Positions 1 through 10,464 of a DNA stretch of 64,000 nt are shown here, one piece after another. Source of the DNA: Streptomyces lydicus (GTDB lineage Bacteria; Actinomycetota; Actinomycetes; Streptomycetales; Streptomycetaceae). Below the pieces are notes generated by a model. That model was given only the letters and a program-made list of their open reading frames with translations. It had not been told where the DNA came from and ran no database searches. Location: NCBI RefSeq assembly GCF_000717345.1, contig NZ_JNZA01000038.1:1-64000 (forward strand), written 5' to 3'. The position numbers and the translations under genes were made by a program. The stretch's first letter is position 1. Every line of letters starts with the position of its first letter.

Positions 1-167
1 CCGCCAACCCACCCCCCACCAGGCACCCCCAAAGCCATCAACTCCCCTCCCCGAACCGTCCGTTACCGGCACCCGCCGCAGTCCAGGTGTCTAGAATCGT
101 GGGTGGTGAGCGCGTGCCTGACCGGCCGGGCCCGTCATGTGCGTGAGCAGGACGAACGGGGGCGTCG

Positions 168-833
168 TTGAACAACCCGATCCCTATACCCATGGATCTG
201 GCGCTGCCGCCGGTACGCCGTACGCGGAGGATCCGCCGGCTGTGGCGCTCCCGGAAGGCGCTGGCCGGGCTGACGCAGTGGACCATCGACTGGGGTCTGC
301 CGTTCGCCACGGGTGTCACCCTGCTGTACGTCTTCGCCGCGCGGGCGGCGAGCCCCAGCGAGGTGTACCGGACCTTCACCCTGATCGACCCGCCCCAGCA
401 CACGTTGCTGTGGCTGGCGTCCGTCATCGGCTGGCTGGCCGTGCCGGCCGTCATCGGTGGCGTGGCCGGTCATGTGATCGCCACCCGCATCCAGAGCGTG
501 AAGTCGATCTCGACCAGCACGCTCTTCCAGCGGCGCGGCTGGGCGGCCAGGCTGCGGCCGCCGTCCCGGATCGACTACCTCGGCGCGTATTTCCACGGGA
601 CGCTGGCCGAGCAGGTCTTCGTGGACGCCTTCGTGCGCATCGCCCACCGCAACGACTGGGTGAAAGCGCAGGACCACTGGGAAGTCATCATCAAGGACAC
701 CATGAGCACCCAGCAGCTCTCCAAGCTCGACCGGCACGAGTGTCTGCGCCAGGCGCAGGACGCGACGCTCATCCACATGCGGCCGGCCGCGCTGGTCGGA
801 CTGTGTGTGGTGTGCGTGGCCCGGAAGCCGTGA
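168..833 (+). CDS. DUF6313-like two-helix membrane protein
   Basis: The product is a 221-residue protein of unknown function that resembles the Streptomyces DUF6313 family. Two hydrophobic segments (about residues 38-60 and 81-108) predict an integral membrane protein, followed by a soluble, charged C-terminal half of about 110 residues. The start is uncertain. TTG at 168 has a GGGGG ribosome site at good spacing, while ATG at 192 has none visible. A second small gene follows 79 bases downstream on the same strand. I infer no enzymatic role. The family name is from recall of the overall sequence and is moderately sure. Confidence 0.7.
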   Translation: MNNPIPIPMDLALPPVRRTRRIRRLWRSRKALAGLTQWTIDWGLPFATGVTLLYVFAARAASPSEVYRTFTLIDPPQHTLLWLASVIGWLAVPAVIGGVAGHVIATRIQSVKSISTSTLFQRRGWAARLRPPSRIDYLGAYFHGTLAEQVFVDAFVRIAHRNDWVKAQDHWEVIIKDTMSTQQLSKLDRHECLRQAQDATLIHMRPAALVGLCVVCVARKP

Positions 834-912
834 GGGCGCAGGTGGCGCGGGGCGCGTGGTGGGGCGGCACGGGGCGGCGAACGGCTGACTCCCCGGGAGA
901 GGACGGCGACTG

Positions 913-1284
913 ATGCAGGCCGAAAGTGCGGTGGAGATCGTCCGGGCTTCCCTGGCGCTGGCGTTCCCGACCGCCACCGACGAGGGGCTGACCAGGGCCG
1001 CCGAGCTCGTACTGCGGTGGGGCTCCGAAGGGGTGGGGGTCCAGCTGGAGCCGGATCTGGCGGAGCGGATGCTGCTCGACCTGATAGCGGTCACCGGTCA
1101 GGACCCGGGCGAGTTCGAGGAGAGCCGGGCGCCACGCACCGAACTCACCTACGTCCGGCCGGCGCTGAGCCGTGCGTGGAGCCGTACGAGCGAGACGCGG
1201 GACCGGCTGCCGTACATCCCCCGTCCGCCCGAACGCCCCGGGCGCAGACGCTTCCGGCGAGGGCGCGGCGGCATGCCCGAATAG
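913..1284 (+). CDS. hypothetical protein, 123 residues
   Basis: I do not recognise this protein. The first 75 residues look like a compact helical domain with regularly spaced hydrophobics. The last 40 residues are Arg/Pro rich and probably disordered. It begins with ATG after a GGAGAGGACGGCGACTG leader that contains a purine-rich ribosome site. It follows the DUF6313-like gene in the same direction and may be cotranscribed. It converges on the response regulator that starts its 3' end at 1375. No signal peptide or membrane segment is visible. Confidence 0.6.
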   Translation: MQAESAVEIVRASLALAFPTATDEGLTRAAELVLRWGSEGVGVQLEPDLAERMLLDLIAVTGQDPGEFEESRAPRTELTYVRPALSRAWSRTSETRDRLPYIPRPPERPGRRRFRRGRGGMPE

Positions 1285-1374
1285 CCACCGGCGGCGCGCC
1301 CCTGCCCCTGCGTCGCGCCCACCGCCGCTGATGACCGAGGCGACCGGCCAATGCAACCGGCCAAGGCGACCGGC

Positions 1375-2151
1375 CTACGCCTCCCGGCTCGTCAGCAGCC
1401 GGCCCACGGCCCGTTCCAGCTCGGCGATCCGGTCGGCGAGGTTGGTGTGGTCGGTGCCCTTGGCGTCGCGCAGCAGGAGTTCCAGTTCGGCGAGCTGGCC
1501 CGCGACGTCCGCCAGCCGGCCCGCTTCGGAGGTCTCGGGGAGGGGCGGCGGCCGGTCGGACTCCGACGGGCCGGGGGGCGGCCCGGTCGGCCCGGCGGGC
1601 GGCTCGTCGATCCCGCGGGAGGCCGGGCGCCCCGGGGAGACCGCTTCCTGGCCGTCCGCAGATTCCTGTGCGGCGGCGGCCCCCGCCTCGCCTCCCGGGC
1701 GGTTGTCGGCGGTGAGCAGGCGCTTCAACTGGTCGGCCTGCGCGGCGAGTTGCTGGTTCTTGCGGTGCAGTTCGAGGAAGACATTGACCTTGGTGCGCAG
1801 CAGCCAGGGGTCGAACGGCTTGATCAGGAAGTCGGCGGCACCGACCGTGTAGCCCCGGTAGGCGTAGTTGGGGTCGACCGAGGCGCCGGTCAGCAGGATG
1901 ATCGGGACGTCCTTCGTCTGGTCCAAGCCCTTGATGTTGGCGGCCGTCTCGAAGCCGTTCATGCCCGGCATGAGGACGTCGATGAGGACCACCGCGAACT
2001 CCTCGCGGAGCATGGCCTTGAGGGCCTCCTCGCCGGACCGGGCGCGGACCACCCGCCGGGAGAGCGAGCCGAGGACGGCTTCGAGGGCGACCAGGTTCTC
2101 CTCCATGTCGTCGACGATGAGGATGCCTGCGGTGTCCGACGCGGTGGTCAT
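1375..2151 (-). CDS. osaB: OsaB-like response regulator without DNA-binding domain
   Basis: This is a 258-residue single-receiver response regulator. Residues 8-125 form a REC domain with the acidic pair DD in ILIVDDMEEN, the phospho-acceptor Asp in LIDVLMPGMNG and the Lys in IKPFDPW. After it come a coiled-coil stretch (about 128-150) and a Pro/Gly-rich then helical tail, with no HTH output domain. That architecture matches OsaB of S. coelicolor, an osmoadaptation regulator. Its ATG overlaps the stop of the hybrid kinase by 4 bases, so the two are translationally coupled. I infer that it takes phosphate from that kinase and acts through protein contacts. The symbol rests on architecture and locus, not on an alignment. 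Confidence 0.85.
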   Translation of the reverse strand: MTTASDTAGILIVDDMEENLVALEAVLGSLSRRVVRARSGEEALKAMLREEFAVVLIDVLMPGMNGFETAANIKGLDQTKDVPIILLTGASVDPNYAYRGYTVGAADFLIKPFDPWLLRTKVNVFLELHRKNQQLAAQADQLKRLLTADNRPGGEAGAAAAQESADGQEAVSPGRPASRGIDEPPAGPTGPPPGPSESDRPPPLPETSEAGRLADVAGQLAELELLLRDAKGTDHTNLADRIAELERAVGRLLTSREA

Positions 2152-5100
2152 CGCTGCTGCCCCGCCGTTCCCCGGTCGTCCGGGCCGGCGCCGGTGCCCG
2201 CGCCCGAACCGGCCTCTTCGGAGCCGTCGGGCTGCGGCGCGCAGGCGGAGTCCTCGGGATCCAGCAGCCCGCAGATCACGGACAGCAGGCGGTCCACGTC
2301 CACCGGCTTGGGGATGTAGTCGTTGGCCCCACTCTCGATCGCCTTCTCGCGGTCGCCCGGCATGGCCTTCGCGGTGAGCGCGATCACCGGCAGGTCCGCG
2401 AAACGAGGGGTTTGTCGGATCGCCTTGATCATCTCGTATCCATCCATTTCGGGCATCATGATGTCCATCAGCACCAGCGAGACGTCCGGGGTCCGGTCGA
2501 GGACCTCCAGGCCCTCGCGGCCGTTCTCGGCGTATTTCACGCGGATGCCGACCCGGCCCAGTACGTGGGTGAGCGCGAAGACGTTGCGGATGTCGTCGTC
2601 GACGATGAGGAGCCGACGGTTGGCCAGCACCTGGCCGGGGCGTCCGCTGAGCCAGTCCTTGAGGCGGGTGGTCTCGGGCCAGGTGACGTCGCCGCCGTCC
2701 GCGGCGTGGGGCAGGGTGCCGGACACCAGGTCCTCCCGCCCCTCCTTGTCGCGGAAGCCGTCGTCGCCCGGCGGTTCCTGGTCCGGAGCCGGGGCGGTCC
2801 TCGGGGTGGGCCTGGTGCTGAGATGTTCGGCGAGGACGGGCCGGGTCGCCGCGGCGGGCCCGGGGGTGGCCTGCGCGGCGCTGTCCGCGGGGCGGGTCGC
2901 GGCGGTGGGGCTGGGCGCCGGCAGCGGGGCGGCGTAGCGGGCGGGCACGTACAGCGTGAAGGTCGAACCGACATCGGGCTTGCTCTCGGCGGTGATCCGG
3001 CCGCCGAGCAGTGCCGCCATGTCGCGGCTGATGGAGAGGCCGAGGCCGGTGCCGCCGTATTTGCGGTTGGTGGTGCCGTCGGACTGCTGGAACGCCTCGA
3101 AGATGCCGTCGAGCTTCTCGGGCGGGATGCCGATGCCGGTGTCCTTCACGGCAAGTGCGATGACCTCGCCGGCCGTGTGCAGGGGCTCCTCGTCGAAGTC
3201 TGTGCCCGGTACGCGCCGGACGAGGAGTTCCACCCCTCCGGAAGAGGTGAACTTCACGGCGTTGGACAGCAGGTTGCGCAGGATCTGCTGGAGGCGCTGT
3301 TCGTCGGAGAAGAGCTCCTCGGGTACGTCGTCGCCGACCTTGATGTCGAAGGTGAGGCCGCGGTCGACAGTGAGGGGCTTGAACGTCGCCCGGACGTAGT
3401 CCAGGAGTTTGATGAGCGGCAGCGGTTTGGGGTGCACGTCCATCCGGCCGGCCTCGATCTTCGACAGGTCGAGGATGTCGTTGATCAGCTGGAGCAGGTC
3501 GGAGCCGGCGCGGTGGATGGTGACGGCGAACTCCACCTCCTGCGGCGAGAGCCGGGCGTCGGGGTTGTCGGCGAGCAGCCGGGAGAGCACCAGCAGCGAG
3601 TTCAGGGGGGTGCGCAGTTCGTGCGACATGTTCGCCAGGAACTCGGACTTGTACTGGGAGGAGGTGGCCAGCAGGGCGGCCTTCTCCTCAAGCTCGGCGT
3701 TGGTCAGCTGGAGCTCGTCGGAGCGCTGGCGGAGCTCGGCGGTCAGCCGCTGGGACTCCGAAAGCAGGGACTCCGTACGGGAGTTGGCGATGATGGTGTT
3801 GATGGAGACGCCGATGGTGTTGACGAACTGGTCGATGAAGGCGAGGTGGACGTCACTGAAGCGGCTGAAGGAGGCCAGCTCGATGACGCCCAGCACCTGG
3901 TCCTCGAAGAGGACCGGGAGGATGACGATGCTGGCGGGGGCGGCGGCGCCGAGGCCGGAGCTGATGGTGATGTAGTCGGGCGGTACGGCGTCGACGACGA
4001 TCTTCTTCTTCTCCATTGCGGCCTGGGTGATCAGGCCCCAGCCGGGGGTGCCCAGCCGCAGCCGCGGCAGCGAACGGCGGCCTTCGGGCTGCCCGGTGCC
4101 GTAACCGGCGATGAGCTCCAGTCCCTCGCCGGGCTCGGCACCCGCCTCGGCCAGGAAGAACGCGCCGAACTGCGCGTTCACCAGTGGGGTCAGCTCGCGC
4201 AGGATCAGGTCGGCGACCTCGACCAGGTCGCGGTGACCCTGCATCAGGCTGGCGATACGGGCGAGGTTGGACTCCAGCCAGTCCTTGGCGCGGGTGGTCT
4301 CGCGGAGGTTGGCGACCATCAGATTGATGTTGTTCTTCAGCGCCGCGACCTCGCCCTGGGCGTCGACGGTGATCGAGCCGGACATGTCGCCCTGGGTGAC
4401 CGCGCTGGCCACCTCGGCGATCGCGCGGACCTGCGTGGTGAGGTTCAGCGCCAGCTCGTTGACGCTGGTGGTCAGCCGCTTCCAGGTGCCGTAGACGCCC
4501 TCGACCCGTGCCTGGCCGCCGAGTTGGCCCTCGCTGCCGACCTCGCGGGCCACTCGGGTCACCTCGGAGGAGAAGGACGACAGGGTGTCGACCATGGTGT
4601 TGATGGTCGTCTTGAGTTCGAGGATCTCGCCGCGGGCGTCGACGTCGATCTTCTTCGACAGGTCGCCCTTCGCGACGGCGGTGGCGACCTGGGCGATGTT
4701 GCGGACCTGGGACGTCAGGTTGTCGGCCATGAAGTTGACGTTGTCGGTGAGGTTCTTCCAGACGCCGGACACGCCGTGCACCTGGGCGCGGCCGCCGAGC
4801 CGGCCCTCGGTGCCGACCTCACGGGCCACTCGGGTCACCTCGTCCGCGAACGCGCGCAGCTGCTGGACCATGGTGTTGACGGTGTCCTTCAGCTCCAGGA
4901 TCTCGCCGCGGGCGTCGACGTCGATCTTCTTCGACAGGTCGCCGTTGGCCACCGAGGTGGTCACCTGGGCGATGTTGCGGACCTGCGAGGTGAGGTTCAG
5001 CGCCATGAAGTTGACGTTGTCCGTGAGGTCCTTCCAGACCCCGGACGCGCCCCTGACCTGCGCCTGACCGCCCAGGTTGCCTTCGGTGCCGACCTCGCGG

Positions 5101-6325
5101 GCGACGCGGGTGACCTCGTCGGCGAACGCGGAGAGCTGGTCGACCATGGTGTTGATCGTCGACTTCAGCTCCAGGATCTCGGACGCTCTCCGTGAGGTCC
5201 TTCCAGACTCCGGAGACGCCCCTGACCTGGGCGCGGCCGCCGAGCTGGCCCTCGGTGCCGACCTCGCGGGCGACGCGGGTGACCTCGTCGGCGAACGCGG
5301 AGAGCTGGTCGACCATGGTGTTGATCGTCGACTTCAGCTCCAGGATCTCGGTTGTCGGTGAGGTCCTTCCAGACCCCGGAGACGCCCCTGACCTGGGCGC
5401 GGCCGCCGAGCTGGCCTTCGGTGCCGACCTCGCGGGCGACCCGGGTGACCTCGTCGGCGAAGGCCCGCAGCTGGTCGACCATCTTGTTGACGGTCAGCTT
5501 CAGCTCCAGCAGCTCCCCGGTCGCCTCGACGGTCACCTGCTGGGTCAGGTCGCCGCGCGCCACCGCCGTGGTGACCACGGCGATGTCCCGGACCTGCGCG
5601 GTCAGCCGCGACGCCATGGTGTTGACCGCCTCGGTCACGTGCAGCCAGTCGCCGGAGAGCCCCTGGACCTTGGCCCGGCCGCCGAGCCGGCCCTCGGTGC
5701 CGACCTCGCGGGCGACCCGGGTGACCTCGCCGGTGAACATCGAGAGCTGGTCGACCATGCGGTTCACGCCGCTGCCCAGGCGGCGCAGATCGCCGCGCAG
5801 CTGGCGGTTGCCGTCATGCAGGTCGACGTGCTGGGTCAGATCGCCGTCGGCCACCGCGTCCAGCACCCGGGTGGCCTTGGCGAGCGGGACGACCAGGGCC
5901 TCGAGGACGGTGTTGGCCGCCTCGATGTTCGTCGTCCACGTCCCCTGGCCGGGGCTCGCGGAGATCCGCTCGTCCAGCCGGCCCTGCCGGATGATCTCGC
6001 TGCGTACGCGTTGCAGCTCGGACGCCAGATGGGCGTTGCGGGCGACGATCTGGTGGAAGACGCCGACCATGTCGGCCAGCACGCCGTCCGCTCCGCCGCC
6101 GTCGGGGGAGCGCTCCACGCCGGCGTTGAAGTCCCCGTCGCGCAACGCGTTCATCGCGGCCAGCAGCGGCCGCAGCTCGCTCGTCCGTACCCACTGTCCG
6201 TCCCCGCCGGGCGGCACGGGCGTTTCCGTTGCCTGCGGGGAGTCCGGTGGTCCGGCCGGCTCCGGCGACCCCGGGGGTGGTGGGGGCGTGGAAGCAGGCT
6301 CGGGCCTGGCCGGGTCTAGAGCCAT
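2148..6325 (-). pseudogene. osaA: OsaA-like multi-HAMP hybrid histidine kinase, frameshifted twice
   Basis: This is a large cytoplasmic sensor kinase. From the N-terminus (6325) it has a Pro-rich leader, tandem HAMP units of 92 residues (276 bp), a GAF domain (about 3770-4270), a coiled coil, a HisKA box with MSHELRTPL (about 3610-3630), a HATPase and a C-terminal receiver (DIMMPEMDGYEM). Reading runs in one frame from 6325 to about 5352, a second to about 5186 and a third to the stop. Two HAMP units are only 166 and 169 bp apart instead of 276, so 110 and 107 bp are missing. Restoring them gives one frame of 1465 codons. The gene could be decayed, but a repeat misassembly is more likely. It lies upstream of osaB and divergent from an osaC-like gene. 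Confidence 0.8.
4285..5770 (-). repeat. tandem HAMP-coding repeats, 276-bp unit
   Basis: This coding DNA repeats a unit of about 276 bp that encodes 92-residue HAMP/linker modules. Each module contains a [18 protein letters not shown] block, a GVWKDLT block and a [19 protein letters not shown] block. Starts of the MVDQL-type block lie at about 5482, 5316, 5147 and 4871. The first two intervals (166 and 169 bp) are short by 110 and 107 bp, and both breaks on the + strand directly follow CTCCAGGATCTCG. Confidence 0.85.
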
Positions 6326-6449
6326 GGCGCACCATCCCCCCAGTAAGCGTTGTGGAGAGATCTATGTGAGTAGACTGATCCATTTGGGCGGATATGACAT
6401 AGTATAAAGCGCTCGTAATCAGTTTTTCCCGGCATCTTCAGGGGGCACA
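6326..6449. promoter_or_regulatory. divergent intergenic region, osaA/osaC-like
   Basis: These 124 bases separate the kinase (left) from the phosphatase/ATPase (right). The region is markedly AT-richer than its surroundings, with GATATGACATAGTATAAAG around 6395-6410 as the likely promoter area for one or both directions. CAGGGGGCACA just before 6450 is the ribosome site of the right-hand gene. I cannot assign a sigma factor from sequence alone. Confidence 0.45.
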
Positions 6450-8291
6450 GTGGCAGCGCTGTCCTCCCCGTACGCGACGGAGTCCGTGTCCCGGAAAGGT
6501 CTGCCTGCCAATCAGCTCGCGGCCTCGGGAGCGCGCAAATTCGTGCGGGCCCTGCTCGCCGAACGGGCGGCCGCACCACCGGCCACCGCGGGCACCGGGG
6601 CGGCGGCGATCAGCTCCGAACTCATCAACACCGCGGTCCTGCTCACCAGCGAGCTGGTCACCAACGCGGTGATGTACGCCGGCACCGACATCGACGTGAC
6701 CTGCCGCATCGAACACGGCCCGCCCGCCGACTCCGAGGAGGGCCGCGGCCGGGCCACCGTGGGTGTGGTGCTGGAGGTCTCCGACCGGCACCCCGCCCGG
6801 CGGGTACGCGGCGGAGTCGACGCCCGCACCGGCGAGCCGGGCTACGGTCTCCAGCTGGTCAGCGCGCTGGCGGAGTCCTGGGGCGTGACCTACCGCCAGT
6901 CGGTCAAGACGGTCTGGTTCCGCCTGGAGGCCACCGAGGGCGAGCCCGGGCCCGTCGCCCCCGAGCCCCGGCGCGAGTCGCCCGTCCGCCTGACCCGGCA
7001 CCGGAGGGGGTCGGCGCTCCCGCGCGGGTACGCCGCCGAATGGGCCGACCGGGGCGGCCCCTCCTTCCTCGCCGAGACCAGCGAGCTGCTGGCCGGGCAG
7101 CTCGACCAGGACATGGTCAGCGCGCTGGCCGCCCAGCTGCTGGTGCCCCGGCTCGCCGACTGGTGCGCGATCTGGCTGAGCGGCGAGGGGGGCGGGATGC
7201 AGCTCTCCCGCGTCTGGCACGTCGACGAGCGGCGGATCGCCCCGCTCCGCTCCGCGCTGGAGCGGGACCCGCCCGGTCTGGTCCGTACGGCCGGCACCCC
7301 CTGGCCCTGGCCGGAGGGCGCCGGTGCGACCGCCGAGGGCGGCTCCGCGCTCGCCTTCCCGCTGGTCGCCAGGGACACCGACCACGGCGTCCTGCTGCTC
7401 GGCCGGGCCGGCCACCTGCAGATGACCGACACCGTCGTGCGGATGGTCGAGGACGTCGCCCGCCGGGTCGCGCAGGCCGTCTTCACCGCCCGCCAGTACA
7501 CCCGCCAGACCACCATCAGCCTGGCGCTCCAGCGCCGCCAGCTGCCCGCGTCGCTGGCCAGCATCGTCGGCGTGGACACCGCGATCGTCTACGAGCCGCA
7601 CGGCGAGGGCCAGACCGTCGGCGGCGACTTCTACGACGTCTTCCCGATGGGCGACCGCCGCTGGTGCTTCCTGCTCGGCGACGTACAGGGCAAGGATCCC
7701 GAGGCGATGTCGGTCACCGGTCTGGCGCGGCACCTCGTCCGCCTGCTGGCCCGTGAGGGCCACGGCGTCGAATCGGTCCTCGGCCGGCTGAATCTCGCCA
7801 TGGCCGAGGAGAGCGCGGAGGCCCTGGAGCTCGGTGGTGAGCAGGCCGGCTCCCGCTTTCTGAGCCTGCTCTACGGCGAACTGGAGGTCGACCCGGGGGT
7901 GCCCGGCGCCCGCTGCACGGTCGCCAGCGCCGGCCACCCTCCGCCGCTGCACCTGTTCGTCAACGGCACCGTCGAGCCGGCCTCCGAACCCCAGATGCTG
8001 CTGGGCATCGACGAGGGCACCGAGTACCACGCCAGCAGCTTCGCCCTCGCGCCCGGCGAGACGCTGCTGTGCGTGACCGACGGCGTCACCGAACGCCGTT
8101 GCGGCAACTGGCAGTTGGACGACAACGACGGTCTGATCGAGGTCCTCAAGGACGGCATCGGCCTGGGCGCCAAGGCCCTGGCCGAACACGTACGGCGCGC
8201 GGCGCACGACTTCGGCACCGGCCCGGTCGAGGACGATCTGTCGGTGCTGGTCCTCCAGGCGGTGCCGCCGACGGTTGACCCGCGGCCGTGA
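6450..8291 (+). CDS. osaC: OsaC-like HATPase plus SpoIIE-type PP2C phosphatase
   Basis: This is a 613-residue regulator. Residues 10-150 form an RsbW-like HATPase, with SELVTNAVMYAG as N-box and GYGLQLV as G-box. The middle (about 195-360) looks like a GAF-type sensor. Residues 370-610 form a SpoIIE/RsbU phosphatase with GGDFYDVF, LGDVQGKDPEA, SAGHPPPL and CVTDGVTERR, so the metal-binding Asp residues are present. Proteins of this class switch anti-sigma factor antagonists in partner-switching pathways. The position divergent from osaAB matches osaC, whose product returns sigma-B to pre-stress level in S. coelicolor. The GTG start has a CAGGGGGCACA ribosome site. I see no clear PAS domain, so the symbol is tentative. 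Confidence 0.75.
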   Translation: MAALSSPYATESVSRKGLPANQLAASGARKFVRALLAERAAAPPATAGTGAAAISSELINTAVLLTSELVTNAVMYAGTDIDVTCRIEHGPPADSEEGRGRATVGVVLEVSDRHPARRVRGGVDARTGEPGYGLQLVSALAESWGVTYRQSVKTVWFRLEATEGEPGPVAPEPRRESPVRLTRHRRGSALPRGYAAEWADRGGPSFLAETSELLAGQLDQDMVSALAAQLLVPRLADWCAIWLSGEGGGMQLSRVWHVDERRIAPLRSALERDPPGLVRTAGTPWPWPEGAGATAEGGSALAFPLVARDTDHGVLLLGRAGHLQMTDTVVRMVEDVARRVAQAVFTARQYTRQTTISLALQRRQLPASLASIVGVDTAIVYEPHGEGQTVGGDFYDVFPMGDRRWCFLLGDVQGKDPEAMSVTGLARHLVRLLAREGHGVESVLGRLNLAMAEESAEALELGGEQAGSRFLSLLYGELEVDPGVPGARCTVASAGHPPPLHLFVNGTVEPASEPQMLLGIDEGTEYHASSFALAPGETLLCVTDGVTERRCGNWQLDDNDGLIEVLKDGIGLGAKALAEHVRRAAHDFGTGPVEDDLSVLVLQAVPPTVDPRP

Positions 8292-8309
8292 CCGGCGACC
8301 GGTGCGGGC

Positions 8310-8543
8310 TCAGCGCCCGCCGGCCCGGCTGACCAGCAGATCCCCGCCGCCCGCGATCACCCCGCCGCCGTGCCCGACGACCGGGTCGAACTGCCCGCCG
8401 AGGAGTGACCGGCCGGGCCCGGCGCCGTCGGACGGCCGGTGGACCGGCGTGGTCCTGGGGGCCGCTTCGGCGGTGCCGCACGCGAGCACGCTGACACCGC
8501 CCAGGGCGGCGAGGACGAGGCAGCGGCGGAGAGGGGGGCGCAT
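8310..8543 (-). CDS. small secreted protein
   Basis: The product has 77 residues. It begins with a classical signal peptide: MRPPLRRC, then a hydrophobic core, with likely cleavage after GTAEA-A near residue 29. The mature part of about 48 residues is Gly rich and unrecognised. The ATG at 8543 is preceded by AGGAG at good spacing, which selects this start over longer in-frame starts. It is convergent with the phosphatase and divergent from the acyl-CoA ligase gene. Confidence 0.6.
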   Translation of the reverse strand: MRPPLRRCLVLAALGGVSVLACGTAEAAPRTTPVHRPSDGAGPGRSLLGGQFDPVVGHGGGVIAGGGDLLVSRAGGR

Positions 8544-8766
8544 ATGTCGCTCCTGAGGGAAAAGTAACCGGTTGCCCGTCAGCGTGGGCTCCCGGCCGGA
8601 GGCCGCACAAGCAACGTGCCCGCAAGGACATCCCTGTGGGTGAACGGCCGCCCCGCCGCTCCGTGACGAGCTGGCAAGAACACGCCCCGGAGGGCGTGAC
8701 ATACCAGCCGGTATGCGCTGACAATCGCAACACCACTACCCGCCCGTAACAAAGCGGAGGCACCCG

Positions 8767-10416
<1,650 letters not shown>

Positions 10417-10437
10417 GCTTGCGCGGCGGGAAACGGT

Positions 10438-10463
10438 GGTGGGGCCCGGCCGCGGGCCCCACC
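10438..10463. terminator. bidirectional terminator hairpin
   Basis: A 10-bp perfect stem, GGTGGGGCCC/GGGCCCCACC, with the 6-base loop GGCCGC lies in the 48-bp gap between two convergent genes. Confidence 0.75.
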
Positions 10464-10464
10464 G

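Noticed and set aside
2412..5195. 927-residue open frame antisense to the hybrid kinase
   Set aside because: It mirrors the HAMP repeats of the real gene and encodes only repetitive Gly/Val/Asp-rich sequence. The kinase domains are on the minus strand.
4285..5770. Tandem repeats considered as CRISPR or satellite DNA
   Set aside because: The unit is 276 bp with no spacers and encodes HAMP domains in frame. It is a coding repeat.
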